Positions 28,410 to 38,209 of a DNA stretch of 52,748 nucleotides are shown here, piece by piece. The notes beneath the pieces are model-generated. The model did not search any database, was not told where the DNA came from, and worked only from the letters and a program-made list of their open reading frames with translations. The stretch covers positions 1-52,748 of the forward strand of contig JAURNL010000062.1 of the NCBI GenBank assembly GCA_030830205.1, given 5' to 3'. How positions within the stretch are numbered: the stretch's first letter is position 1; the number at the start of each line of letters is the position of its first letter. A program made the translations under genes and the position numbers. Source of the DNA: Crocinitomicaceae bacterium. Lineage in GTDB: Bacteria > Bacteroidota > Bacteroidia > Flavobacteriales_D > Crocinitomicaceae.

Positions 28410-29531
28410 TCAATTGGATTTGACCCAGGTTTGGTGAAAATTCGGGCCTACAAGGTAGTAAATTCCTGGTCTCAGAGATGATAAGTCTTGTTCGGACTTG
28501 TTTTTTTTCCATTCTATTGCCCTTCGCCCACTAGTGTCAATTAAGGCGTATTCCTTTAAAAACTGAGTCGGAATATATAAGATGTTTTCGTGAAAATAAA
28601 TCATCCTACTTGGCAACTTTGTAGTGTGTAAGAGCTCGTTGAAATCAAATGAATGTAGCTTTGGTGAAATAGTAATAATGGAGTTGATTTGCTCTCCAGA
28701 AATCCAGCCTTTGTTCGCGTCACCAAAACAAAGGCCTTCTGTTTGTCCTAAATTCAAGGTCGATCCCAGCTCAATTCGTCGATAATCAGAATTGAAAAAT
28801 GAGCCATTCGTATTTTCGAATCGATACATGAAAGAACTATACAGCCCGCTTAACTCTTTTTTGTAACCTAAAAGATAAATATTGCCTGTGGACGCATCTA
28901 AGGTCGCATCTGTGATAAGGCCGTTCACATTAAAAGAATCGCGCGGACTCACCACAATTGTGTCTTGCCATTCAGTTGGTATCACGTAGTGGCGCGTCCA
29001 TAGATTTTGCCAATTCTTAGTCAAAAGATGCAGAGAGTCTTGCCAAAAGACCATGGCTTCACAATCATAATCGTGGTCATTAAGAGATAAAGGCACATTA
29101 GGCTGGTCTGCAAACTGAAAAGTGCGTTTTTGAGCCACCAACGTTGTATTTCCGGACAGAATTGCCTCTCTAGGAAACATATAAATATCAAATGTAGTTC
29201 GCGTTCCCGCGTTGTTGCCAATGTCACCGATAAAAAAGTGATCAGGACTGAGTGCAAGTGCTTCCCAATCAATATTGCTCGCGTCTTGGATAAGCCAACT
29301 GGCTAGATGTTGACCATCTATACTTTTAAAAGCGTTTATTACCGGCTGATTCCCGCTGTCATTAATTGAAAAAAGCGTGTCATTAATATAAACTAGGCCC
29401 GATGTTTCGGCATTTATATTGCTTAAATTGGCTACAAATATTGGTGAATAGTTCAGCGTTCCCAAATCCAATCCTTGGCTAAAAATGATAAGCCAACAAC
29501 TATTGAAAACGACTAATAGGATATTCCTCAT
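28410..29531 (-). CDS. Secreted hypothetical protein, possible beta-propeller, with degenerate T9SS-like C-terminus
   Basis: Signal peptide; C-terminus EYALIDTSGRRAIEWKKNKSEQDLSSLRPGIYYLVGPNFHQTWVKSN resembles a type A T9SS domain. Confidence 0.7.
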   Translation of the reverse strand: MRNILLVVFNSCWLIIFSQGLDLGTLNYSPIFVANLSNINAETSGLVYINDTLFSINDSGNQPVINAFKSIDGQHLASWLIQDASNIDWEALALSPDHFFIGDIGNNAGTRTTFDIYMFPREAILSGNTTLVAQKRTFQFADQPNVPLSLNDHDYDCEAMVFWQDSLHLLTKNWQNLWTRHYVIPTEWQDTIVVSPRDSFNVNGLITDATLDASTGNIYLLGYKKELSGLYSSFMYRFENTNGSFFNSDYRRIELGSTLNLGQTEGLCFGDANKGWISGEQINSIITISPKLHSFDFNELLHTTKLPSRMIYFHENILYIPTQFLKEYALIDTSGRRAIEWKKNKSEQDLSSLRPGIYYLVGPNFHQTWVKSN

Positions 29532-30385
29532 TGCAATAATTTGGTAGTCCAGTTTTCAGCCTCTTGAGGGGAAACAAGTTTTAAATCTAGCAAAGTATTG
29601 ACAACATTTTGTAAATCTTTCTGATTAACTTCTTGCGAAACAGACCATTCTGTTTGATCTAACCACTCCCTCACCTCTGCTTGCTTTAAAGCATAGCGCC
29701 AAGATAGTACTTCTGGAGTGTCTGCCGAAATTTTAAGTTGTGCAGCTCTATTTTGAACGATGGATACCACTGCATTCAAAAGAGCTTCATCTTGTGTTAA
29801 AACCTCGTTTCTTACAGCAATAACAAAACATGGCCATGGCGTGTAAACTTCTCCAATACGTTTGCATTTGCCTTGGTCTACAAAAGGCTGGGTAGTGTAT
29901 TTCTCCCATAAAAAGCCTTGTGCTTCACCATGATTTAATGCCCATAACCCGCCATAAACATCACCAACTACATCGAAAGAAAGTGCGGCTGGCTCCCAAC
30001 CTTCTCTGTTTGCCAACACATAACTCATTAGATGTGAGCCAGAGCCTTCTCGCGATATAGCAAAAGTAGCGCCGTCAAGGTCTGATAATTGACTAATCGC
30101 CTGCTGGGTAGGAACGTGAATGCCCCAACAGAGCGGGCTTCGTACGTAGACGGCTATGATTTTGGCGTCAAGTCCTTTTAAAATAGCGCGGCTAATGCCT
30201 TCCGTTAGCAAGACGGCAATATCCAGCGTTCCGGCTTGTAAGCCTTTGATCATTTGCCCTGTACCACCCGTCATATCTGACCAGTGTAATTCAACTCCAA
30301 GGTCTTTAAATTTGCCTTCTTCTATAGATAAGCGCCAAGGCAGGTTAAAGTGTTCTGGAACTCCACCGATTTTAAAACGTTTCAT
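29528..30385 (-). CDS. Substrate-binding-protein-like (NMT1/THI5/SsuA fold) protein without signal peptide
   Basis: FKIGGVPEHFNLPWRLSIEEGKFKDLGVELHWSDMTGGTGQMIKGLQAGTLDIAVLLTEGISRAILKG; starts cytosolically. Confidence 0.75.
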   Translation of the reverse strand: MKRFKIGGVPEHFNLPWRLSIEEGKFKDLGVELHWSDMTGGTGQMIKGLQAGTLDIAVLLTEGISRAILKGLDAKIIAVYVRSPLCWGIHVPTQQAISQLSDLDGATFAISREGSGSHLMSYVLANREGWEPAALSFDVVGDVYGGLWALNHGEAQGFLWEKYTTQPFVDQGKCKRIGEVYTPWPCFVIAVRNEVLTQDEALLNAVVSIVQNRAAQLKISADTPEVLSWRYALKQAEVREWLDQTEWSVSQEVNQKDLQNVVNTLLDLKLVSPQEAENWTTKLLQ

Positions 30386-32145
30386 GCTTCTTGATTGAAA
30401 TATTGCCTATCCGACAAGTTTTTATAATGCCCATCTATTGCCAGTAATTGCTCATGGGTGCCTTGCTCAATTATTCGCCCGTTTTCCATCACGATTATAC
30501 GATCTGCCTTGCGAATTGTAGACAAACGGTGCGCGATAACAATCGCTGTTCGACCCGCTGTCAATTTATCGGTTGCGCGCTGAATCATAGATTCACTTTC
30601 GCTATCTACGCTTGAAGTTGCTTCATCTAGAATAAGTAACGATGGCTGATAAACATATGCTCTGATAAAAGCTAAGAGTTGACGCTGGCCAGTAGAAAGA
30701 GAGCCTCCTCTTTCGGCAATTTTTTGATTATATTGATCGGGTAACGCGCTAATAAAGTCATGTGCTCCAACTTCTTTTGATGCGGAGATAACTTGATCAA
30801 GGGTAATACTCGGATCTCCTAGTGTAATATTGTTGAAAATAGTATCTGAAAACAAGAAAACATCTTGTAATACAATTGCAATATTCTTACGTAAGGTGCT
30901 TAATTCAATCTCTTCGATCGGAACAGCACCTATTAATATTTGGCCCTGTTGATGCTCATAAAAACGCCCCAACAAATTAACTAACGTTGTTTTTCCTGAA
31001 CCCGTAGCCCCAACAATTGCAACTGTTTGACCACATTTGATTTCCAAGTTTAGGTTTGTAATAACTGGTTGGCCTTCTACATATGAAAAGCAAACATCCT
31101 TAAAAACCAAATTCTGGTTGAAATCTACCTTTGCTAGGCTACCTTTATCTTGGATGTCTGTGTGCTCGTCTAAAACGGCAAAAATACGCTCCGCTCTGAC
31201 AGTTCCACGCTGCAGCACATTGAATTTATCCGCCAACATTCGAATTGGCCTATACAATTGACTTATCCAAAAAACAAAAGCGAATAATTCTCCAAACATG
31301 TTACTCACATCTTGTTCAGATTTTCCAGAAACCTGAAGGGCTCCCCAAACCAATAAAAAGGCAATAGAAAGGGAACTTAATAATTCAACAAAAGGAAAGA
31401 AGATGGAGTTAGCCCATACCGCTTTTATGTGGGCTGCGCGATGATCCGAGTTAATTTGCTCAAAATGGCGAGCCTCTTGTTGTTGTCGATTAAAAAGCTG
31501 AACAAGACTCATTCCTGTTAAGCGCTCTTGAACAAAAGTATTTAGTCTCGTAACTGCTTGTCTTTCTTATTGAAATGATGCTTTCATGGCGCGAGCAAAA
31601 ATGCGTGTTGCCCAAATCAGTAAAGGAACCGGAATAAGAGTTAAAAACGCTAACTGCCAATTAGTTAGAAACATAAATAAAACAATTAGCACCAATGACA
31701 ATAAATCCGCAGCAATATCCATTAGGCCCGATGAGAAAACTTCGGTAATTGCCTCCATATCAGAGACAACTCTTGTAACCATTGCTCCCACTGGATTTTT
31801 ATCAAAATAGGCAACCCTTAATTTCATATAATGGCGAATAACTTTCTGTCGCAAATCTCGAATAACTGACTGAGCTAAAAGATTGGAGAAAAAGGTGCCC
31901 ACCACCTGAAATACAGCTTCCAATAAGAGCATCAACAACACCAACAGAGATCCCCAAAGCAACATGTCTGGATCTTTGGTTTTTATCAAATAATGGTCAA
32001 TAATATAACCTATCACTCGTGGCCTTAACGGTGAGAGAGCGGCTAATAAAATTGTCGCGCTAATGGCTACAAATAAGTATTTTTTATAGGGCTTGGCAAA
32101 GCCGAAAAGGCGTTTGAACAAGGAAAATTGTAGCTTTTGACTCAT
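30382..32145 (-). pseudogene. ABC transporter, exporter type (MsbA/LmrA-like), interrupted by one in-frame TAA at 31567-31569
   Basis: N-terminal TMD ORF (31567-32145) and C-terminal TMD/NBD ORF (30382-31512) are in the same frame; reading through gives AMKASFQ*ERQAVTRLNTFVQERLTGMSLVQLFNRQQ. NBD intact: GATGSGKTT, LSTGQRQL, LLILDEATSSVD. Confidence 0.85.
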
Positions 32146-32173
32146 TGTGTTACAAAATTAGTTCTTAATTCCT

Positions 32174-32181
32174 TACCTTTG
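32174..32181 (+). promoter_or_regulatory. -7 box TACCTTTG upstream of prs
   Basis: TAnnTTTG match, 18 nt before the GTG start. Confidence 0.5.
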
Positions 32182-32199
32182 CACTCAATTTAAAGTAAC

Positions 32200-33129
32200 G
32201 TGGGCGTAAAAATCTTTGCAGGTAGGGCTTCTGAAAAACTCGCAGCTAACATCGCTAAATCTTTTGGCGCGAGTCTTGGCGACGTGAAAGTAAGTGTTTT
32301 TTCTGATGGCGAATTTCAGCCTTCCTTTGAAGAAACTGTTCGTGGGCAAGATGTTTTTATTGTTCAATCCACGATGCCTCCTACAGAAAACTTATTTGAA
32401 CTTCTTTTACTTGTCGATGCCGCACGCAGAGCATCAGCACGTAAAATCATTGCAGTTATTCCTTATTTTGGATTTGCGCGTCAAGACCGTAAGGATAAAC
32501 CACGGGTTGCGATTGGCGCAAAATTAATTGCCAATATGCTGATGGCAGCTGGTGTAGATCGCATCATGACAATGGACCTTCATGCCGATCAAATTCAGGG
32601 CTTTTTTGAAGTTCCTGTAGACCACTTATTTGCATCTACCTTATTCTTTAATGAAATAAACGACCTCAACAGAGACAATCTTGTTGTTGCTGCACCAGAC
32701 GCTGGAGGCGCCAAGCGAGCTAATTCTTACGCCAAAAACCTCAACTGCGGCCTAGTTTTATGCCATAAAAACCGCAAAAAAGCAAATGAAATTGCAGAAA
32801 TGACAGTCATTGGAGATGTCGTTGGTAAAGATGTTGTTATTATTGACGACATGTGCGACACCGCAGGTACACTTACCACAGCGGCTGACCTGCTCATAGA
32901 AAAAGGAGCTAAAAGTGTACGTGCATTCACCACTCACGCTGTACTTAGCGGGCCTGCATTTGAGCGCATTGCGGCTTCTAAACTCACCGAACTTATCGTG
33001 ACAGACACTATTCCACTCCAAAAACACAGCGACAAAATTCGTGTCGTGAGTGTTGCTGACCTCTTTGCAGATGTCATCAAGCGTTTGGTCAATAATGAAT
33101 CGATTAGTTCACATTTTGTAATCTCTTAA
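32200..33129 (+). CDS. prs: Ribose-phosphate pyrophosphokinase
   Basis: GTG start; VKIFAGRASEKLAANIAKSFG, FSDGEFQPSFEETVRGQDVFIVQST, DLHADQIQGFF, VIIDDMCDTAGTL. Confidence 0.95.
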   Translation: MGVKIFAGRASEKLAANIAKSFGASLGDVKVSVFSDGEFQPSFEETVRGQDVFIVQSTMPPTENLFELLLLVDAARRASARKIIAVIPYFGFARQDRKDKPRVAIGAKLIANMLMAAGVDRIMTMDLHADQIQGFFEVPVDHLFASTLFFNEINDLNRDNLVVAAPDAGGAKRANSYAKNLNCGLVLCHKNRKKANEIAEMTVIGDVVGKDVVIIDDMCDTAGTLTTAADLLIEKGAKSVRAFTTHAVLSGPAFERIAASKLTELIVTDTIPLQKHSDKIRVVSVADLFADVIKRLVNNESISSHFVIS

Positions 33130-33142
33130 ATAAATATATAAC

Positions 33143-33736
33143 ATGAAAACAGCACATTTGAGCGGTTCGCTCCGAGCGAACGTAGGGAAGAAGGATGCTG
33201 CGGCTTTGCGTAATGCAGGCTTGGTTCCTTGTGTGCTTTACGGACAAGGTGAGCAAACTCACTTCGCAGTAAAGCGAACAGCAATTGACAAAATCGTTTT
33301 TTCACCTGAAGTTTATCAGGTTGCCCTCGACATCGAAGGTAAAAAAGCGACAGGTATCATTCGTGAGTTACAACAACACCCAACCAAAGACACAATTCAA
33401 CACGTTGATTTCTATCAACTCGACGAAAGCAAAGAAGTGCGTGTAAAACTTCCAGTTCGCATCACCGGTTCATCTCGTGGTGTAATGGCTGGTGGTAAAC
33501 TCATGATAGTGTTCCGTCAATTACAGTGCGTTGGTTTACCAGGAGCATTACCAGATGCAATCACTTTAGACATTACCAAGCTTCGTATTGGTCAGTCCAT
33601 TCGTGTAAGCAGCATCGAGATCCCTGGTGTTAAATTTCTAGACCCTGCAAATGCAGTGGTTGTTTCCGTCAAAATGGCTCGTGGTGCTGTCAAAGGTGCT
33701 GACGCAGCAGGAGACGAAGAAGAAGAAGAAGCATAA
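33143..33736 (+). CDS. rplY: 50S ribosomal protein L25 (Ctc form)
   Basis: LVPCVLYGQGEQTHFAV, HVDFYQLDESKEVRVKLPVRITGSSRGVMAGGKL; acidic C-terminus; adjacent to prs. Confidence 0.93.
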   Translation: MKTAHLSGSLRANVGKKDAAALRNAGLVPCVLYGQGEQTHFAVKRTAIDKIVFSPEVYQVALDIEGKKATGIIRELQQHPTKDTIQHVDFYQLDESKEVRVKLPVRITGSSRGVMAGGKLMIVFRQLQCVGLPGALPDAITLDITKLRIGQSIRVSSIEIPGVKFLDPANAVVVSVKMARGAVKGADAAGDEEEEEA

Positions 33737-33755
33737 TCTGATAAGTCTTCAGAAG

Positions 33756-33783
33756 AAAAACCGCCTTTATGGCGGTTTTTTTA
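33756..33783 (+). terminator. Rho-independent terminator after rplY
   Basis: AAAAACCGCC-TTTAT-GGCGGTTTTTTT. Confidence 0.85.
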
Positions 33784-33858
33784 TGCCCAACAGTAAAGAA
33801 ACTAATGAACGAACAATTCATTTGTCACTTTTCTTCTTTAATTTCGTTCATAATAGAT

Positions 33859-34575
33859 ATGTCTAACCCGCGAACCCTTATTATCATACCCACGTACAAT
33901 GAACTTGAAAACATCTCAAAAATGGTTTCAGCAGTATCGGATTTACAACAGGGTTATCATATCCTCTTTATTGACGACAATTCTCCGGACGGAACTGCAA
34001 ACCAAATTGAAGCGTTAATGGAGAAGTTTCCTACAGTTTTTCTTGAAAAAAGAGCTGGAAAACAAGGGTTAGGAACAGCTTATATTCATGGTTTTAAGTG
34101 GGCGCTAGCCAGAGATTACACTTACATTGTTGAAATGGATTGCGACTTTTCTCATAACCCAGAAGACCTTCCTCGCTTGGTTCAAGCCTGTGAAGAAGGC
34201 GCGGATTGTGCTATTGGCTCTCGTTATGTGAGCGGTGGAAAAGTAAAAAATTGGCCCTTGAAACGTATTTTAATGAGCTACTTTGCCAGTGTTTATGTGC
34301 GTCTCATTCTCTTCATCAATATCAAAGACACCACAGCAGGTTTTAAATGTTACCACCACAAAGTGCTGGAACAAATTCCTTTAGACTCCATCCCTTTCAA
34401 AGGATATGCATTTCAAATCTGCATGAAATATGCCGCTGTTCAACTTGGATTTAAAGTTAAAGAAATACCTATAACTTTCATTGATAGAGTTTTAGGTGAG
34501 TCTAAAATGAGCACAGGCATTTTTAAAGAAGCTTTTTTTGGCGTATGGCAAATGCGCAAAATGAAATGGAAATAA
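33859..34575 (+). CDS. Polyprenol monophosphomannose synthase-like GT2 glycosyltransferase
   Basis: TLIIIPTYNELENI, FIDDNSPDGTANQIE, EMDCDFSHNPEDLPRL, GSRYVSGGKVKNWPLKR. ATG 33859 preferred over 33769, which lies within the rplY terminator. Confidence 0.9.
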   Translation: MSNPRTLIIIPTYNELENISKMVSAVSDLQQGYHILFIDDNSPDGTANQIEALMEKFPTVFLEKRAGKQGLGTAYIHGFKWALARDYTYIVEMDCDFSHNPEDLPRLVQACEEGADCAIGSRYVSGGKVKNWPLKRILMSYFASVYVRLILFINIKDTTAGFKCYHHKVLEQIPLDSIPFKGYAFQICMKYAAVQLGFKVKEIPITFIDRVLGESKMSTGIFKEAFFGVWQMRKMKWK

Positions 34576-34582
34576 TTCAATT

Positions 34583-35920
34583 ATGAAAACGCTCATCAAA
34601 AACGGAACTATTGTAAACGAAGGAAAATCTTTTAGTGCCGACATCCTTATTTCAGGTGGCATAATTGAAAAAATTGCAGCTGAAATAGCTGTTGAAGGTC
34701 AAGTGGAAGAAATTGATGCAAATGGCCTGCTCGTTTTACCGGGCTGTATTGATGATCAGGTTCACTTTCGCGAACCCGGCCTTACTCACAAAGGCAACAT
34801 CTACTCAGAATCTAGAGCGGCTGTTGCGGGCGGTATTACTAGTTTTATGGAAATGCCCAATACCATCCCTAATGCACTTACGCAAGATTTACTAGAAGAT
34901 AAATATCAAATCGCTGCCCAAAACTCTCTTGCAAACTATTCCTTTTTCATGGGTGCTTCAAATGATAATCTAGAAGAAGTTTTGCGAACAGACACCTCTA
35001 AAATTTGCGGTGTAAAGGTTTTTATGGGCTCTTCGACGGGTAATATGCTCGTTGATAAAGAAAGCGTGTTAGAAGGCTTGTTTTCTCGCGTTGGAGCGCT
35101 TATCGCGACGCACTGCGAAGATGAGCACACAGTTCGAACCAATCTAGCAGCATTTCAGGAAAAATATGGTGATCAAATTCCTGTTTGGGCTCATCCAATA
35201 ATACGCAGCGAAGACGCTTGTTATTTATCTTCTTCAAAAGCTGTTTCACTAGCAAAAAAACATGGTGCGCGCTTACATATCCTTCATATATCCACGGCAA
35301 AAGAAACAGCACTTTTCGACAACATAATTCCTCTTGATCAGAAGAAAATAACCGCCGAAGCATGTATTCACCATTTGTGGTTCAGTGATGCAGACTACCC
35401 AACTAAAGGAAACCTCATCAAGTGGAACCCAGCTGTAAAAACAGCTGATGATCGCGAAGGGATCTGGAATGCATTATTGGACGATCGAATAGACGTCGTA
35501 GCTACAGATCATGCGCCACACACACTTGAAGAAAAAGCAAATCCATATTTATCCGCTCCATCAGGTGGTCCGCTTGTTCAGCATGCATTGCTCGCAATGC
35601 TTGACAAAGTAAAAGAAGGTAAGCTTACCATTGAGCGGGTAGTAGAAAAAATGGCACACGCACCAGCTACCCTATTTAGGGTAAAGGATCGTGGATTCAT
35701 CCGGGAAGGGTATGCAGCTGATTTAGTGCTGATTTCCACCAAACCAGGAAAACCAGTAACTAAAGAAAATTTACTTTATAAATGCGGATGGTCTCCGTTT
35801 GAAGGACACCGTTTTGCAAATGAGGTTCACAGCACCTTTGTAAATGGTAATTGTGTTTATGCGAATGGAAGCATTCTTGAAAAAGGACTAGGCCAACGAA
35901 TGTTGTTTAATCCGAGATGA
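34583..35920 (+). CDS. pyrC: Dihydroorotase (amidohydrolase family)
   Basis: DDQVHFREPGLTHKGNI, ATHCEDE, HILHIST, VVATDHAPHTLEEK. Confidence 0.88.
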   Translation: MKTLIKNGTIVNEGKSFSADILISGGIIEKIAAEIAVEGQVEEIDANGLLVLPGCIDDQVHFREPGLTHKGNIYSESRAAVAGGITSFMEMPNTIPNALTQDLLEDKYQIAAQNSLANYSFFMGASNDNLEEVLRTDTSKICGVKVFMGSSTGNMLVDKESVLEGLFSRVGALIATHCEDEHTVRTNLAAFQEKYGDQIPVWAHPIIRSEDACYLSSSKAVSLAKKHGARLHILHISTAKETALFDNIIPLDQKKITAEACIHHLWFSDADYPTKGNLIKWNPAVKTADDREGIWNALLDDRIDVVATDHAPHTLEEKANPYLSAPSGGPLVQHALLAMLDKVKEGKLTIERVVEKMAHAPATLFRVKDRGFIREGYAADLVLISTKPGKPVTKENLLYKCGWSPFEGHRFANEVHSTFVNGNCVYANGSILEKGLGQRMLFNPR

Positions 35921-36240
35921 AAATTATAAGTTCTATTTTTTGCCTGATTTTTGTTTTTGCGTGCCAAGACAAGCTCATTCCTGCGGGAATATTACCACTA
36001 GAAAAAATGGCGCCTTTGGTTACAGAAATCACCTTGCTAGAAACACATTATCAAAGCAAATACGGCGTACCAAGCCAATACAAAGCAGCATTAGATGGTT
36101 CGGTTAAAAAAGTGTTGAAAAAAGCAAATTGCAACAGAGGAACTTTTGAGAAAAGTCTGAAATATTATGCCGCACACCCAACTCTTCAAGAGGTGCTCAA
36201 CGAAACAATACTTACCAATTTAAGTAGAAAACTTAGATAA
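35917..36240 (+). CDS. DUF4296-like small lipoprotein
   Basis: Lipobox LIFVFACQDK; short helical protein overlapping the pyrC stop by 4 nt. Confidence 0.65.
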   Translation: MKIISSIFCLIFVFACQDKLIPAGILPLEKMAPLVTEITLLETHYQSKYGVPSQYKAALDGSVKKVLKKANCNRGTFEKSLKYYAAHPTLQEVLNETILTNLSRKLR

Positions 36241-36242
36241 AG

Positions 36243-37067
36243 TTAAAAACTGTGGTGCCTTGCAGCCACTTCTTCCTGAAGAAAATAGCTGGCTTTCTCA
36301 TTAAATACTTGGGGTGTTTCAGAAGTATAATAATGCACCGTCCCGTTTCTTAACAAACGTTTTTCCATTTCTGGATGAGCGGCTAAGTAGCTTTGTAATT
36401 TATCCGCCACTATCGAGCCTTGTGATATAACCTGAACATTAGGCCCAACAATACCTTCTATTTGTGTTTTTAGCACTGGGTAATGTGTACAAGCGAGTAA
36501 AAGCGTATCAATTTCATCATGTTGACTCATCACCGTCTGCACGTCCTCTGCAATAAAAAGACGGCCCGCCGGGTGTTCATATTTTTGATTCTCAATGAGT
36601 GGAACCCACATAGGGCAAGCATGTTGATAAACCCGTACAGCTGGTGCAAATTTTGATAATTCTATTGGATAAGACTCTGACTGAATAGTACCCACCGTTC
36701 CTAAAACACCCACATGACCGCTTGTAGTGAGCTCTCCAAGCACTTCGGTGCTCGGGCGAATAACACCAAGAACTCGGTTGTGATGAGAAAGCTGAGGAAG
36801 ATCTTTTTGTTGAATGGTGCGCAGTGCTTTTGCTGAAGCCGTATTACATGCTAAAATTATTAAAGGACACCCTTGATTAAACAAGAATTTTACTGCTTCT
36901 AAAGTAAATTCATAAACTACATCAAAAGATCGGTTGCCGTATGGGGCCCGCGCATTATCTCCAAAGTAAATGAAATCATGGTTTGGTAGCTTTTTTCGAA
37001 GTTCCGCTAAAACGGTTAAGCCGCCATAACCTGAATCAAAAACACCTATTGGCCCTAGTTTTTCCAC
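36243..37067 (-). CDS. murI: Glutamate racemase
   Basis: IGVFDSGYGGLTVLAELRKKLP, YFGDNARAPYG, LACNTASA, LLACTHYPVL; GTG start. Confidence 0.94.
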   Translation of the reverse strand: MEKLGPIGVFDSGYGGLTVLAELRKKLPNHDFIYFGDNARAPYGNRSFDVVYEFTLEAVKFLFNQGCPLIILACNTASAKALRTIQQKDLPQLSHHNRVLGVIRPSTEVLGELTTSGHVGVLGTVGTIQSESYPIELSKFAPAVRVYQHACPMWVPLIENQKYEHPAGRLFIAEDVQTVMSQHDEIDTLLLACTHYPVLKTQIEGIVGPNVQVISQGSIVADKLQSYLAAHPEMEKRLLRNGTVHYYTSETPQVFNEKASYFLQEEVAARHHSF

Positions 37068-37071
37068 AAAT

Positions 37072-37079
37072 CAAAGCTA
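37072..37079 (-). promoter_or_regulatory. -7 box TAGCTTTG, 4 nt before the murI GTG
   Basis: Reverse-strand TAGCTTTG-ATTT-GTG. Confidence 0.55.
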
Positions 37080-37082
37080 ACT

Positions 37083-37113
37083 AAAAAAGGGCTACCATCG
37101 GCAGCCCTTTTAG
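37083..37113 (-). terminator. Terminator of the uppS-bamA-ompH operon
   Basis: Reverse strand AAAAGGGCT-GCCGATGGT-AGCCCTTTTTT. Confidence 0.8.
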
Positions 37114-37133
37114 ATATCGTGGCATATTCCTTA

Positions 37134-37640
37134 CTACTTGCTTGCTCCATCTAACAAAAGGAGTTCAACAATCACCTCGCTAGTGATATCAATACCTCCT
37201 TTTGAATACATTGTAGCCGATACGTCAAGAACGTAATTTAGCTTTTTGCGCTCAGCGACAATATCAATCGATTTTTGAACACGCTCAAGGATAGGTTTAT
37301 TTAATTCTTCACTCATGATTTGTAAACCTTCTTCTAATGATGCTTGAGTAGCCTCGAGCATTTGTTGCTTTTGCATCAAGCGGCCTTCAATAATTTGACG
37401 TTCTGCTGGAGACTTGCTTGCTTGATTGGTCATATAATCTTGATATGCTTTTTGGAAATCAGCATCCATCAACTGTAACTCTTGCATACCTGCTGTTTTC
37501 ATGGAGTCGAGCTTTTTAATGGCCTCTATACGAGAAGGCAAAGTGTCGAGTAATTTTTGTGAGTCAACATGTCCAATTTTCGTTTGGGCAAAAGTGCTGA
37601 ATCCAATGATTACAAATAGCCCGAGTATTACATTTTTCAT
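37134..37640 (-). CDS. OmpH/Skp family periplasmic chaperone
   Basis: Signal peptide; KIGHVDSQKLLDTLPS; coiled-coil helical core. Confidence 0.88.
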   Translation of the reverse strand: MKNVILGLFVIIGFSTFAQTKIGHVDSQKLLDTLPSRIEAIKKLDSMKTAGMQELQLMDADFQKAYQDYMTNQASKSPAERQIIEGRLMQKQQMLEATQASLEEGLQIMSEELNKPILERVQKSIDIVAERKKLNYVLDVSATMYSKGGIDITSEVIVELLLLDGASK

Positions 37641-37648
37641 TTTTATAT

Positions 37649-38167
37649 TTATTTAGTTATTCCCATTTCATCGAGCACCTCATCCGAGATGTCGAATTCT
37701 TTTACCGCATAGAGTAGATTACTCTGGTTAGCTTTATCAAATACAAAATCATAGCCTTCTCTTTTTGCCACCTTTTTCATTGCAGTAAAAACGCGGTCCT
37801 GTATAGGTTTGATTAACTCTTGTCTCTTTTGAAAGTAATCTCCATTAGAGCCAAAATGTTGCGTTTGAAGGTCAATTGCTTCTTGCTCTAGTTTTTCAAT
37901 TTCTACTTTTCTTTTTTCTCTTTCTTCTTTTGGAAGAAGGACTTCTTCGCGATCATAATTGCTTTTTAAGCTTTTGATGGTTGCGTATCTGTCCTCGATT
38001 TCTTTGGTCCAACGCTCGGCCATTTTATCTAGGCGTTCTTTTGCTTCTGCATATTCCGGTACGTTTTCTAGAATATAATCTGAATCTATGAACGCATAGG
38101 TCTGTGCATGAACAAACTGTATGCCAAAAACCAATAAGAGAAGCGCAAGATATTTCATGTTTTTCAT
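37649..38167 (-). CDS. OmpH/Skp family periplasmic chaperone
   Basis: Signal peptide; YAFIDSDYILENVPEY; downstream of bamA. Confidence 0.88.
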   Translation of the reverse strand: MKNMKYLALLLLVFGIQFVHAQTYAFIDSDYILENVPEYAEAKERLDKMAERWTKEIEDRYATIKSLKSNYDREEVLLPKEEREKRKVEIEKLEQEAIDLQTQHFGSNGDYFQKRQELIKPIQDRVFTAMKKVAKREGYDFVFDKANQSNLLYAVKEFDISDEVLDEMGITK

Positions 38168-38209
38168 TTGCCTGCTTAGAACGACGAAGTTACCAAATTA
38201 TTGTTAATG

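Noticed and set aside
33769-33858. N-terminal extension of the GT2 glycosyltransferase ORF
   Set aside because: It begins inside the rplY terminator; the conserved family N-terminus starts at MSNPRTLIIIPTYNE (33859).
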